A stretch of 64,000 nucleotides of DNA from Myotis daubentonii (lineage: Eukaryota > Chordata > Mammalia > Chiroptera > Vespertilionidae): positions 16,043,715 through 16,107,714 of the forward strand of contig NC_081844.1 in the NCBI RefSeq assembly GCF_963259705.1, read 5' to 3'. The notes beneath the pieces are model-generated. The model saw only the letters and a list, made by a program, of their open reading frames with translations, was not told the DNA's origin and made no database searches. This document shows positions 47,843 to 58,095 of the stretch, piece by piece (the first letter of the stretch is position 1; each line of letters starts with the position of its first letter). Made by a program: the position numbers and the translations under genes.

Positions 47843-48362
47843 GATGAACTCTAGCAGGCTGGTTTGGAAGAGCAAACTCCAAGGGAATCTGAAGGTGGCC
47901 CTCCATGGGCTGTGACCGGCTGGTGTGCAGACTGGTGCCTGGCTGGTGGAAAATGGCTGCAGAGGCTGTGACTTTTTTTGTGCTTCATGCAGTCTCTCTT
48001 CCCCCCACAGGCTTCCTGGCCTGTCCTTATGAGCATGACAGAGTTCTCAGAGAGCACAGAAGCCACAAGGCCCGATGAGGCCTGTGCTCAGAATTCAGCA
48101 TTCCTCCTGATCTTCCCGATACCCTCTTGTGGAAGGAGAAAGATTCTGATGAAGTTCACTCCTGGCTCTTCTTTGTCTGGCTCAGTCCAGATAATGACAG
48201 GTGGGGGACAATTAGGGCTGACCTAAGAAAGAATGAAGCTCAGCGGTGGGGTGTTTAAAAGTATCTAAAAATAGCAGTTCCATTGTGGAGTCCACCACCA
48301 TGTTTTCCTGATGGGAGGCATGCTGAGGACTTCCAGGGCAGCCCTATAACCTCCAGGCAGTC
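47843..48362 (-). other. Non-HAL1 5' extension co-mobilised with HAL1
   Basis: About 520 bp joined to HAL1 5' UTR sequence just upstream of gaacaactacttc, replacing the agatggcggcatagg start seen at 35573 and 63539. It contains no recognised repeat or coding frame. Because it lies inside the target duplication, it was part of the retrotransposed RNA. Confidence 0.75.
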
Positions 48363-48603
48363 CGATGTTTCTAACTCTCTATCCCTCTCCCTTCCTCTCT
48401 GTAAAAAATCAATAAAATATATATTTTTAAAAATGGGTGTTGGATTTTGTCAAATGCTTTTTCTGCTTCTATTGATATGATGTGGTTTTTGTCTTTCAAT
48501 TTGTTTATGTGATATATCACATTGATTGATTTGCGAATACTGTACCAGCCTTGTATCCCTGGAATGAGTCTCATTTGGTCATGGTATATGATCTTTTTAA
48601 TAT

Positions 48604-48660
48604 ATTGCTGAATGGAACTTGCTAATATTTTGTTGAATGGAACTTGCTAATATTTTGTTG
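48604..48660 (+). repeat. 25-bp tandem duplication in L1
   Basis: The unit gaatggaacttgctaatatt plus the adjoining ttgttg occurs twice in direct succession. Confidence 0.9.
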
Positions 48661-49135
48661 AGGATTTCAGCATCTATGTTCATCAGGGATATTGGCCTGT
48701 AATTCTCTTTCTTTGTAGTGTCTTTATATGGTTTTGGAATTAGGGTAATGCTGGCCTCGTTAAAAGAGCTTGTATTTCTTCCTCTTGGAATAGTTTGAGG
48801 AGTATAGGTGTTAGTTTTTCTTTGAATGTTTGATAAAACTCCCCTGTGAAGCCGTCTGGACCAGGGCTTTTGTTTGCTGGGAGTTTTTTTTATTACTGCT
48901 TCTATTTCATCAGTTGTTATTGGCCTGAAGGTTTTCTGATTCTTCCTGATTCAGTTTTGGGAGATTGTATTTTTCTAGGAATTTGTCTATTTCATCCACA
49001 TTGTCTAGCTTGTTGGCATACAGTTGTTCATAGTGTTTTCTTACAATCCTTTTTATTTCTGTGGTATTGTTACTTCTCCACTTTCGTTTCTGATTTTATT
49101 TATTTGGGTCCTCTCAGTTTCCTTGTTTTGAAATG

Positions 49136-49342
49136 GTTTTTTAAAAAATTTTATTTTAGAGAGAGAGAAATGGAGAGGGATAGAAACATTGATGAGAAAG
49201 AAACATTGATTGGCTACCTCCTGCATGACCCCCTCTGAGCATAAGGCACGCAAATCTGGGCTTCTGCCCTGACCAGGAATTGAACCAGTGACCTCCTGGT
49301 TCATGGGTTGATGCTCAACCATAGAGCCACACCAACTGGGCT
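49136..49342 (-). mobile_element. Bat SINE in L1 ORF2
   Basis: Reversed SINE (T-run, GA-rich, head cacaccaactgggc). Confidence 0.86.
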
Positions 49343-50067
49343 TTTTGTTTCTTGATGAGTCTGGCTAACAGTTCATGAATCTTGTTTATTCTTTCAAAGA
49401 ACCAGCTCTAGGGTTCATTGATTTTTTTTTTTTTTTTAGTCTCTATGTCATTTATTTCTGCCCTAATCTTTATGATTTCCTTCCTTCTACTTTGGGCTTT
49501 CTTGTTCTCTTACTAGTTTTTTAAGTTGCATGGTTAAATAGTTTGTTAAATTTTATTTTTATTTTTTTGAGGTATGCCTGTAGTGCTATGAACTTCCCTC
49601 TCAGGACTGCTTTTGCTGTGTCCCAGAGATTTGGGGTTGTTGTCTGTTCATTTGTTTCCAGGAAGTTTTTCTTTCTTTCTTGATCTCATTGGTAACCCAT
49701 TCATTGTTCAATAACATGCTATTTAGCCTCCATGTGTTTGAATGTTTATACTATAGTTGATTTCTAAATTCATTCCACTCTTATCTGAGATATTTGATAT
49801 GATTTCAATTTTCTTGTACTTCTAGAGATTTGTTTTGTGTCCTAATATGTGGTCTATCTTTGTGAATGATTCAAGTGCACTTGAGAAGAATGTATATTCT
49901 ACAGGTTTGAAGTGAAATGGTCTGTAAATGTCAATTATAGACTGATTCAGTGTGTCCTCTGAGTCATTGTTTCCTTGTCTGGAAGATCTGGTGATGTCAG
50001 CGGGTGTTAAAGTCCCCCTACTATGACTGTATTGTTGTCGATCCCTCCAAGTTTTTAAAAGTACATA

Positions 50068-50651
50068 GGGTGTCCCAAAATTCACGCAAGAAGTAATTTT
50101 GATAGAAAACACATGTTTATAATTAAAAATTGTAAATGAGCCGAAACCGGTTTGGCTCAGTGGATAGAGCGTCAGCCTGTGGACTGAGGGGTCCCAGGTT
50201 CGATTCCGGTCAAGGGCATGTACCTTGGTTGCAGGCACATCCACAGTAGGAGATGTGCAGGAGGCAGCTGATCAATGTTTCTAACTCTCTATCTCTCTCC
50301 TTTCCTCTCTGTAAAAAATCAATAAAATATATTTTTTAAAAAATTGTTAATGTTGTATTGATTCATAAAGTATACAGTATAGGGTTATGTATGGAATAGC
50401 ACATCGGGTAAATGGCCTCCCCGGCTTTGCTGGCACATACGCAAAGCCATGGTCTTCATTGGTCTTCATTGTCCCTGCTCCTGGGCCATAATTGGTACTT
50501 GGTAATGCTTATCAAATTGAAGGGATTGAAATCAAAGGGCAACAGATATTAGAATCTGATTCAATAAACCAAGAAAAATTAGGCTTTTATTTTTGTTGTT
50601 GTTGTCAATGCTCACGCAAAATTCAAATCTTGCGTGAATTTTGGGACACCC
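50068..50651 (+). mobile_element. Mariner-type transposon with perfect ends, holding a Ves SINE
   Basis: Perfect 23-bp terminal inverted repeats (50068-50090, 50629-50651, beginning gggtgtcccaaaattcacg), TA duplication at 50066-50067 and 50652-50653. About 380 bp without the SINE. It inserted into the endonuclease part of L1 ORF2. No transposase frame. Confidence 0.93.
50140..50338 (+). mobile_element. Ves SINE inside the mariner element
   Basis: Forward young Ves SINE (head gccgaaaccggtttggctc). Near-perfect flanking duplication aaaaattgtaaatg / aaaaattgttaatg. Confidence 0.93.
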
Positions 50652-50951
50652 TATATTTAGGTGCTCCTATATTGGGTGCATATATGTTTACCAGGGTCAT
50701 ATCCTCTTGTTGGATCAATCCCTTTAGTATTATGTAGTGAATTTTGTTGTCTCTTGTGATGGCTTTCATATTTTTTTGACCAATTAAATTTATTTCAAGG
50801 TACAATTTTCCATATGATGCTGGTTGTCATTTCACTTTAGACTTATATCTCATAAAATTACGAAAAAGTTCCTGTAAACACTTACTGGACTTTGAACTTT
50901 ATTGGTCATTCTGATCTTTTTACTTTTCACCTTATTCAGAAATGTGAAGTC

Positions 50952-51200
50952 ACCCTTGCTGGTTTGGCTCTATGGAAAGAGCATTAGCCATGGACCGAAG
51001 GGTCCTGGGTTCAATTCTGGTCAAGGGCTTATATCTTGGTTGCAGGCTCGATCTCTAGCCTTGATCTAGGCATGTGCAGGAGGCAACCAAACTATGGGTC
51101 TCTCTCACATCTATGTGTCACTCTCTGTGTCTCTCCACCACCCTTCCTCTCTTTGTAAAAATCAATGGAAATGTATCCTCAGGTGAGAATTAAAAAACAA
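50952..51200 (+). mobile_element. Bat SINE at L1 ORF2 start
   Basis: Forward SINE: head acccttgctggtttggctc, 3' module tatcctcaggtgagaatt. Confidence 0.86.
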
Positions 51201-51549
51201 AATAAAAGATGTGATGGCCTTCATTCTGAAGTTTATTTTGTCAGATATGAATATTGCTACTCAAGCATTTTTTTCTTTTCCATTTGCATGGAAAAAATGT
51301 TTCCATTCCTTCACGCTCATCCTGTGTGTGTCTTTTGTTCTGAGTTGGGTCTCTTGAAAACAGCATATAGTTGGGTTATGTTTTTGTATCTATTCAGCTA
51401 CCCTATGTCTTTTGACTGGAGCATTTAATCCATTTACATTTAAGGTTATTATTGGTAGGTAAGTACTTATTGCCATTTTAATTCTGTATGCCTAGGTTTC
51501 TCGATTTCTTCTTCGCATTACAGTAGTCTCGTCAGCATTTCTTATAATG

Positions 51550-52560
51550 CTGGCTTGGTGGTGATGTACTATTCCTTTAACCTTTTTTTGTCCGGGAAGC
51601 TCTTCATTTCACCGTCTATTTTGAATGACAATCTTGCTGGATATAGTAATCTTGATTTCAAATCCTTGCTTTCCATTAACTTGAGTACTTCATGCCATTC
51701 CCTTCTGGCCTGTAGAGTTTCTGATGAGAAATCAGGTGTCAGCCATATGGGAGCTCCTTTGTAGGTAACAGTTTGCTTTTCTCTTGCTGCCTTTAAGATT
51801 CCCACTTTTGTCTTTAATTTTTGGAATTTTAATTATGATGTGTCTGGGTGTGGGCCTTTTTGGGTTCTTCTTGCTTGGGGTTCACTGTGCCCCCTGAACT
51901 TAAATGACTTTTTCCTTTACCAGGTTAGGGAAGTTTTCTGCCATTATTTCTTCAAGCACATTCTCTATCACTGTCTCCCTTTCTGCGTCTTCTGACCCAC
52001 CTACTATTCGAATACTGTTACATTTCATGTTGCCCCAAAGCTCCCTTAAGCTGTCCTCCTGTGGGTTTTTTAAAGGAGTTTTTTAAAAAATTGATTTCAG
52101 AGAGGAATAGAGAGGGAGATAGAAACATCAATTATGAGAGAGAACCATTGATCAGTTGCCTCCTGCATGCCCCCTATTGTGGATTGAGCCTGTGACCTGG
52201 GCATGTGCCCTGACTAGGAATGGAACAATGACCTCCTAGTTTATAGGCTGATGCTCAGCCACTGAGCCACACCAGCCAGGCTGTCCTTTTTTTTTTTTTT
52301 GGTTCTCTGATGGATTTTTTCCAACCCTGTCTTCTAATTCACTGATTTGATCCTCAGCTTTCCCTAATCTGCTGTATATTCCTTCCAAAGTGTTCTTTAT
52401 TTATGCTATGCCATTCTTTGTTTTCATAGTTACTATATTTTTTCTCATGCTATTGAGCATCTTTATCATCACTATTCTGAACGCTATATCAGATATATTT
52501 CTTATCTTCATTTCATTTAACTCTTCTTCTAAAGAATTCTCTTGTTCTTTCAGGTGAGGG
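51550..52560 (-). pseudogene. L1 ORF1, C-terminal domain recognisable
   Basis: The 51805-51569 frame reads the L1 ORF1p C-terminal domain (ILKAAREKQTVTYKGAPI, DFSSETLQARREWHEV). Upstream parts are degraded and split by a SINE at 52075-52280. Confidence 0.82.
52075..52281 (-). mobile_element. Bat SINE in L1 ORF1
   Basis: Reversed SINE with head gccacaccagccaggc; gctgtcct occurs on both sides. Confidence 0.86.
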
Positions 52561-53555
52561 TTGTTTCTTTTGTCTCCTCATTTTGGCTGCTTGTTTGGGT
52601 TTGTGTCTATGTATTAGGTAGACCTGCTATGCCTCTCAATCTCTATTGCAGGACAGTGTCAAAAGCTGTTTCTGACTAATTAGATCAGGCAAATACTCAA
52701 AAAGCCTCCAGAGACCGCCTCTGCCTACAGACTGATAGTATTCCCTATTGACTTGTCCGCAGGCAATCATCCAGAGGTGTGGCTAGAGTATTTTTCGATA
52801 GGGTGGGACAATTGCTTCTGCCTGGAGGCAAGTTGTTATTCTCAGTCTCTTAATGGGCCTCAGAAACTCCACACTGTGGGGCAAGGTGTTTTCCAATAGG
52901 GTGGGTCAACTGTCTTCCTCCCAGGCAAAACTGCATAGAGAGCAGTTGTCTGCATGAGAAAGATGACTTCTGCAGCGTGAGGGAATGACTCAGCACAGGA
53001 AACCAGGGTGTCTGGTTTCTCACCTATAATCCCAGAGCTCCCTATCCTGGCTTCCACTCACACAGCTCCAGCCCACTCTGCCCTCCTTCTGCTGGAGCAC
53101 AAGGTGAGTGGCTCCACAGGTAATCTTGTGTGTTGTCCCTTTAAGAGGGTACCTAAATTTCCAGCCCCCTCTCCCTGGCAGATAACAACCCCACTGCTTT
53201 TCACAGCCAGACATTATGTGGGTACCCTTCCAAGTTCTGGTACTCTCTGCTAGGGGACCCAGCTTGGGGATGAGCGTTCTCAGTGGCAACCCCCCACAGC
53301 TGAAATATATCTAGGGAACTTCAGATGCTGTCTGTGGGAGGCTGGCCAGCCCTTTTGCACCTTTGCCCCTCCTACTGGTCTCTGTGGTCTCTACTTTCCA
53401 TCCTCAGTTATCAGGGTTCTCTCTAGCAAGTTTTCTGTTTATTATTCAGGAAGTTTTTATGTATTTTAGTTGTAATTCCAGTTTGGTCCTGGGATTGTGT
53501 CCACGCAGCATCCACTTATTCCACCACCATTTTTAATCCTCTCTATGGTTTTTTT

Positions 53556-53806
53556 GTTTTGTTTATTTTTGTTAATCCTCACCCAAGGATATTTTATCCA
53601 TTGATATTTTAGAGAGTGGAAGAAAGGGGGATAGACAGAAACATTGATGTGAGAGAGACACATCAATTGGCTGCCTCCTGCACATGCCTAAACCCAGGTC
53701 AGGAATTGAGCCTGCAACTGAGTATGAGCCCTTGAACAGAAGCAAACCCACCACCCTTCAGTCTGCAGGCCGACACTCTAATTAATAAGCCAAACCAGAA
53801 AGGGCT
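53556..53806 (-). mobile_element. Bat SINE
   Basis: Reversed SINE: aatcctcacccaaggatat on the left, head aaaccagaaagggc on the right. It lies just past the L1 5' end. Confidence 0.86.
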
Positions 53807-53814
53807 AAGTGTGT

Positions 53815-55440
53815 TTTTAAATTAAGAGACTTTATTTTTTAGATTAGTTTTAAATTTAGAGTTTTCACCAACCTACAGACACAGTTCCCCCTATTGTTAC
53901 AAAATTATATTAAGGCTAACAGTTGAAAGCCCATAATTTATATTAGTGTTCACTCTTTGTATTGTACATTCTATGGGCTTTTCAAATACATAATGTCACA
54001 TGTCCACCGTTATAGTATCATATACAATAGTTTTATAGACTTAAAAATCCTCTGTGCTCCATCTATTTATCTTTACTTTCCTCATTCTCCTGAACCTCTG
54101 GCAAATACTGACCTTTTTTACTGTTTCTACAGTTTGCCTTTTTCAGAATGTCATATAGTTGGAATAATATAGCATGTCACTGTTTCAAATTGGCTTCTTT
54201 CACTAAGTGATATGCATTTACATTTCCTACATGTCTTTTCTTAGTTTTTTGTTGGTGGTGGTGTTTTTAGTGCTGACTATTCCACTATCTGGATGTACTA
54301 CAGTAAACCATTTCAGTTGCTTCCAAGATTTGTCCATCTTTTAATCAGGATGTTTGTTTTCTTGAGTTTTAATAGTTCTTTGTATATTTGGATAACAGTT
54401 CTTTATCAGATATGTATTTTGCAAATATTTTCTCCCAGTCTGTAGCTTCTTTCATTCTCTTCGTGTCTTTCATAGGGCAAAAGTTTTAAATTTTAATTTA
54501 GTCCAAATTACCAATTCTTTCTTTCATCAGTCATGGTTTTGCATCTAAAAAGTCATCACCACACAAGGTTACCTAGATCTCCTCCTATGTCATCGTCTAG
54601 AAGTTTTATAGTTTTTCATCTTAAGTATGTTTGTAACACATTTTGAGTTAATGTTTTGTGAAAGGTATAAGTTCAGTGTATAGATTCTCTCTTCTCTCTC
54701 CCTCTCTTTTGGTATGGGGCTGGACAGTTGTTCCAGAACCATTTGCTGAAAAAGCTACCTTTTTTCCATTACAGTGACTATGCTCTTTTATTAGTCACTG
54801 GCCTCTTATTTGTACAGGTCTATTTCTGAGTGCTCTATTCTGTTACACTAACATATCTATTCTTTTGTCAATACCACACCATCTAGATTATAATAGCTTT
54901 ACAGAAACTATTTAAATTGAGTAACGTCAGACCCCTGACTTTGTTCTTCTTCAGTACTGTGTCTTTTACCTTTGCATTTAATTTAAACGTTAGTTTGTAG
55001 AAATCAACAAAATAACTTGCTGAAATTATGATTGGGATTACACTGACTCTATAGATCCAGCTGGGAAGAACTGACATTTCAAAGATATTGAGAGTTCCTA
55101 TCAATGAACATGGGATCTCTCTCCATTTATTTAGATATTTTTGAATGGAAAAACAAACAAGTTTTATAGTTTCCCATGTAAACTTAGATTTATACTTAAA
55201 TATTTCAAATTTTGGTGCTAATATAAATGGTACTGACTTTAATTGCAAACTGAAATTGTTTATTGCTAGTATACAAAAAAGGAATTGACTTTTGTATGTT
55301 AACTTTTGGCAACCTTGTAATTCTTGATTATTTAGTTCCAGTAGTTTTGTTGATTCCTTGATATTTTCTACTTAAACATTCTATCTACAAACAAAAACAG
55401 AGTTCTTTCTTCCTTTCCAATCTGTATACCTTTTGTTTCC
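53815..55440 (-). mobile_element. Old L1 fragment, antisense
   Basis: Reverse-complement old L1 (cagtctgtagcttctttcat, agaaccatttgctgaaaaag, ttcttgattatttagttcc). It is part of an older L1 that continues after the SINEs at 56482-56770 and 57270-58090. Confidence 0.75.
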
Positions 55441-55442
55441 TT

Positions 55443-55649
55443 TTTTAAAAATTTACTGATTTGAGAGAGAGAGGAAGACAAAGAAAGCGGGGGGAGAGAC
55501 AGAGAGAAACACATTGATCACACTGATTTACTGTTCCACTTATTTATGCATTCATTGGTTGACTCTTGTATGTGCCCTGACTCGGAATCAAACCTGCAAC
55601 CTTGGTGTATCAGGACGATGTTCTAACCAACAACTACTTGGCCAGGGCT
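55443..55649 (-). mobile_element. Bat SINE
   Basis: Reversed SINE of the ttatttatgcattcattgg class, head acttggccagggc. Confidence 0.86.
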
Positions 55650-55698
55650 TCTCGTTTTTTCTCTTTTAACATGTTTATCTTCTTTTAAGCTTTATTTT

Positions 55699-55916
55699 TT
55701 TAAAAAATACATTTTATTGATTTTTTACAGAGAGGAAGGGAGAAGGATAGAGAGTTAGAAACATCGATGAGAGAGAAACATCCATCAGCTGCCTCCTGCA
55801 CATCTCCCACTGGGGATGTGCCCACAACCCAGGTACATGCCCTTGACCGGAGTCGAACCTGGGACCTTTCAGTCTGCAAGCTGACGCTCTATCCACTGAG
55901 CCAAACTGGTTTCGGC
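55699..55916 (-). mobile_element. Ves SINE, full length
   Basis: Reversed young Ves SINE (head aaactggtttcggc) with a 13-bp duplication taagctttatttt (55686-55698, 55917-55929). Confidence 0.95.
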
Positions 55917-56180
55917 TAAGCTTTATTTTTATTATTTATACTATTACAGATGTCCCCATTTTCTCTTCCTTTGCCCACTTTCACCCAGCCCTCACCCCTC
56001 ACTTCCCTCTGGTCAACACCACACTGTTGTCTCTATGGGTTATGCATGTATGTTCTTTGCCTAAACCTTTCACCTTCTTTCATGCATTTCCCCTTTCCCC
56101 TCCCCTCTGACAGCTGTCAGTGTGTTCCTTTCCTCTGATTCTATTTTGCACATCATTTTATTTTGTTCATTACATCCTTT
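55917..56180 (-). mobile_element. L1 3' UTR fragment, antisense
   Basis: Reads like the reversed bat L1 3' UTR also seen at 43345-43640 (acagatgtccccattttctc, ggttatgcatgtatg), here 5'-truncated. Confidence 0.6.
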
Positions 56181-56255
56181 TCTTGTCTTTTTGTATTACC
56201 TAGGACTTCTGGTATATTGAGTGTACAAGCAGTGAGAAGGAAAATACTTGTCTTT

Positions 56256-56475
56256 CCCTGACCAGTTTGGCTCAGTGGATAGAGCGTAGGCCTGCGTACT
56301 CAAGGGTCCCGGATTCGATTCTGGTCAAGGGCATGTACACCTTGGTTGCGGGGACATACCCAGTGGGGAGTGTGCAGGAGGCAGCTGATCGATGTCTCTC
56401 TCTCATCGATGTTTCTGACCCTCTATCCCTCTCCCTTCCTCACTGTAAGAAATCAATAAAATATATTTTTTAAAA
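56256..56475 (+). mobile_element. Ves SINE, full length
   Basis: Forward young Ves SINE (head ccctgaccagtttggctcag, end aatcaataaaatatatttt). Flanking duplication aaatacttgtctt on both sides (56242 and 56476). Confidence 0.94.
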
Positions 56476-56479
56476 AATA

Positions 56480-56770
56480 CTTGTCTTGTTCCCAATTCTT
56501 AATGGAGAAGCATGTAGTTTCTCACAATTAAGTATAATGTTAGCTGTAGGGTTTTTGTAGATGTTCTGTATTAAGTTTATGAGGTTCACCCTCTATTACT
56601 AGTTTGCAGGGTTTTTGTAAATCATGAATGGGAGTTGACTTTTGTTAAATGCTTTTTTGCATCTATTGATGTGATATTTTTCTCCTTTAGCCTGCTGATA
56701 TGATAAACTACCTTGATTTTCAAATCAAATGTTAAATTAGCCTTGCATAACTGGAATTTAAGCCACTTCA
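56480..56770 (-). mobile_element. Old L1 ORF2 fragment, antisense
   Basis: Reverse-complement ORF2 text (gcatctattgatgtgatatt, ttagccttgcataactgg), a decayed part of the reverse transcriptase region. Confidence 0.72.
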
Positions 56771-56774
56771 TTGC

Positions 56775-57268
56775 TGTATTGCTCTTTTCCAAGAGTTGCT
56801 GTAACAATGAACTAAAACTGAGTGGCTTAGAACCACAGAAATTTATTATCTTAACAGTTCTGGGACGTAGACGCAGGGTATCAAGGAGTCAGCAGGGCCA
56901 TGATTCCTCCAAGGCTCTAGGGAAAGAATACTCCCTAGCCTCCTATAGCTTCTCGTGGTTTCTAATAATCCCTGCTGTTTCTGGGCTTGTACATACACCA
57001 CTCCAATCTCTGCCTGCACCATCATAGCACCTTCTCTCCAGTGTGTCTGTGTCTCTGCTTCTTTACATGGCCTTCACCCTATGAGTCTGTGATCAAATTT
57101 CCCATTTCTTAAAAGAATATTAATCATTGGATTAGGACCTATCCCAACCCACCTACTTCATCTTAACTTGACCATCTGCAAAGGCCCTATTTCCAAAGAA
57201 GGTCACATTAACAGGTTCCAGGCAGACATGAATTTGGAGAGCCAGTATTCACTTCAGTACAGCCATGG
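56775..57268 (-). mobile_element. MLT1-like LTR (ERVL-MaLR), antisense
   Basis: Reverse MLT1 order: gttgctgtaacaatgaac, tctgggacgtag, tcacatggcc-type middle, aaggccctatttccaaagaa, then a closing cacttcagtac. Inserted in the old L1. Confidence 0.7.
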
Positions 57269-57269
57269 T

Positions 57270-57400
57270 GTATAATTTTTCATGCATAGTTTTATTTGAT
57301 TTGCCATTTTGTTGAGGATTTTTGCATATTTGTTCCTGAAAAATATTGGTCTCTAGTGAAATGCCTTTATCTGCTTTTGGTGATAAGTGGTATTTCTTTC
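57270..57400 (-). mobile_element. Old L1 fragment, antisense
   Basis: ttttgttgaggatttttgca and gaaaaatattggtc are reverse L1 ORF2 phrases; continuation of the L1 before the MLT1 insertion. Confidence 0.65.
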
Positions 57401-57403
57401 TTT

Positions 57404-57713
57404 TCTTTTTTGTTAGTCCTCACTTGAGGATATTTATTCCAATGATTTTTAGAGAGTGAACAGGAGAGAGGGAGGGAGATGGGGGGAAGAGAGAGAGAGA
57501 GAGAGAGAAAGAAATATGGATGTGAGAGAGACACTTCTATTGGTTACCTCCCGCACGCTCCCTGACTTCTCATTGACCGGGCAGGGGACTGGAGCTGCAA
57601 CCCAGGTACATGCCCTTGACTGGAATTGAACCCCTGACCCTTGCAGGGGGGTGGGGAAGTGGGAGGGGAAGGAAGTGGGCAGTGATGCTCTAAACAATGA
57701 AGCCAGAGCAAGT
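57404..57713 (-). mobile_element. Bat SINE with GA expansion
   Basis: Reversed SINE (agtcctcacttgaggatat on the left, aatgaagccagagc head on the right), enlarged by a GA-rich repeat at 57465-57510 and a G-rich insert near 57645-57680. Confidence 0.8.
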
Positions 57714-58095
57714 GATATTTTATTTTAATTTTCATTTCCATAACAATTGATATTAAGCTCTTTTCTGTGCTTCTTGTCTATTGTGTATGCTCTTTGGAGA
57801 AATGTCTATTCAGATGTTTGCCTAATTTATTTATTTATTTTTATATTTTTATTGACTTCAGAGAGGGAGGGAGGGGGAGAGAGAGATAGAAACTTCAATG
57901 ATGAGAGAGAATCATTGATTGGCTGCCTCCTGCATGCCCCCCACTGGGAATTGAGCCTGCAACCTGGGCATGTGCCCTGATCATGGAATCAAACTGTGAC
58001 CTCCTGGTTCATAGGTCAATGCTCAACCACTGAGCCATGCTGGTCAGGCTGTTTGCCCAATTTAAAAATGGGTTGTTACTTTCTTTGAAGTAGTT
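57714..58095 (-). mobile_element. Old L1 3' fragment split by SINE
   Basis: tttggagaaatgtctattcag and gcccaatttaaaaatggg are reverse L1 phrases on either side of a SINE. Confidence 0.65.
57836..58048 (-). mobile_element. Bat SINE
   Basis: Reversed SINE with head gccatgctggtcaggc. Flanking duplication tgtttgcctaattta / tgtttgcccaattta. Confidence 0.9.

Larger units (their letters stand above)
45977..48362 (-). mobile_element. HAL1 with unusual 5' extension
   Basis: 2,386-bp insertion inside the SINE, with an 18-bp target duplication cgatgtttctaactctct (45959-45976, 48363-48380). The 3' tail matches that of the 35573 copy (aaatctttattgttcag reversed). ORF1 is at 47181-46438. Homology with the other HAL1 copies stops at about 47842; the remaining ~520 bp (47843-48362) are not HAL1 yet lie within the duplication. 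Confidence 0.92.
45810..48428 (+). mobile_element. Ves SINE split by a HAL1
   Basis: Young Ves SINE inserted into L1 ORF2 with a 15-bp duplication aaaaatgggtgttgg (45795-45809, 48429-48443). Its body is split at 45976/48381 by HAL1; the two halves together make one normal SINE. Confidence 0.95.
44250..51200 (-). pseudogene. L1 ORF2 (endonuclease/reverse transcriptase), broken
   Basis: Degenerate ORF2 read in pieces. Endonuclease at about 51200-49820, split by a mariner MITE between NIYAPN and downstream residues; reverse transcriptase with [10 protein letters not shown] at about 48440 and the SDDM active-site segment at 45530; C-terminal region to 44250. It is interrupted by a SINE+HAL1 composite inside the RT domain. 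Multiple stops; not functional. Confidence 0.85.
43341..53545 (-). mobile_element. Nearly full-length L1, sense with PIWIL2, heavily nested
   Basis: Reading the minus strand: 5' UTR about 53545-52570, ORF1 about 52560-51550 (C-terminal domain in frame at 51805-51569), ORF2 about 51200-44250, 3' UTR to 43341. ORF2 pieces show the endonuclease (DMTLVNIYAPN; IDHILG) and reverse transcriptase ([11 protein letters not shown]). Removing six insertions (43764, 45810, 49136, 50068, 50952, 52075) leaves about 6.1 kb, the size of a complete L1. ORF2 has many stops and frameshifts, so it is dead. Confidence 0.88.

Noticed and set aside
44239..51805. Reverse-transcriptase, endonuclease and ORF1 frames as functional L1 genes
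   Set aside because: The frames are short pieces broken by stops, frameshifts and six insertions; annotated as pseudogene parts of one L1.
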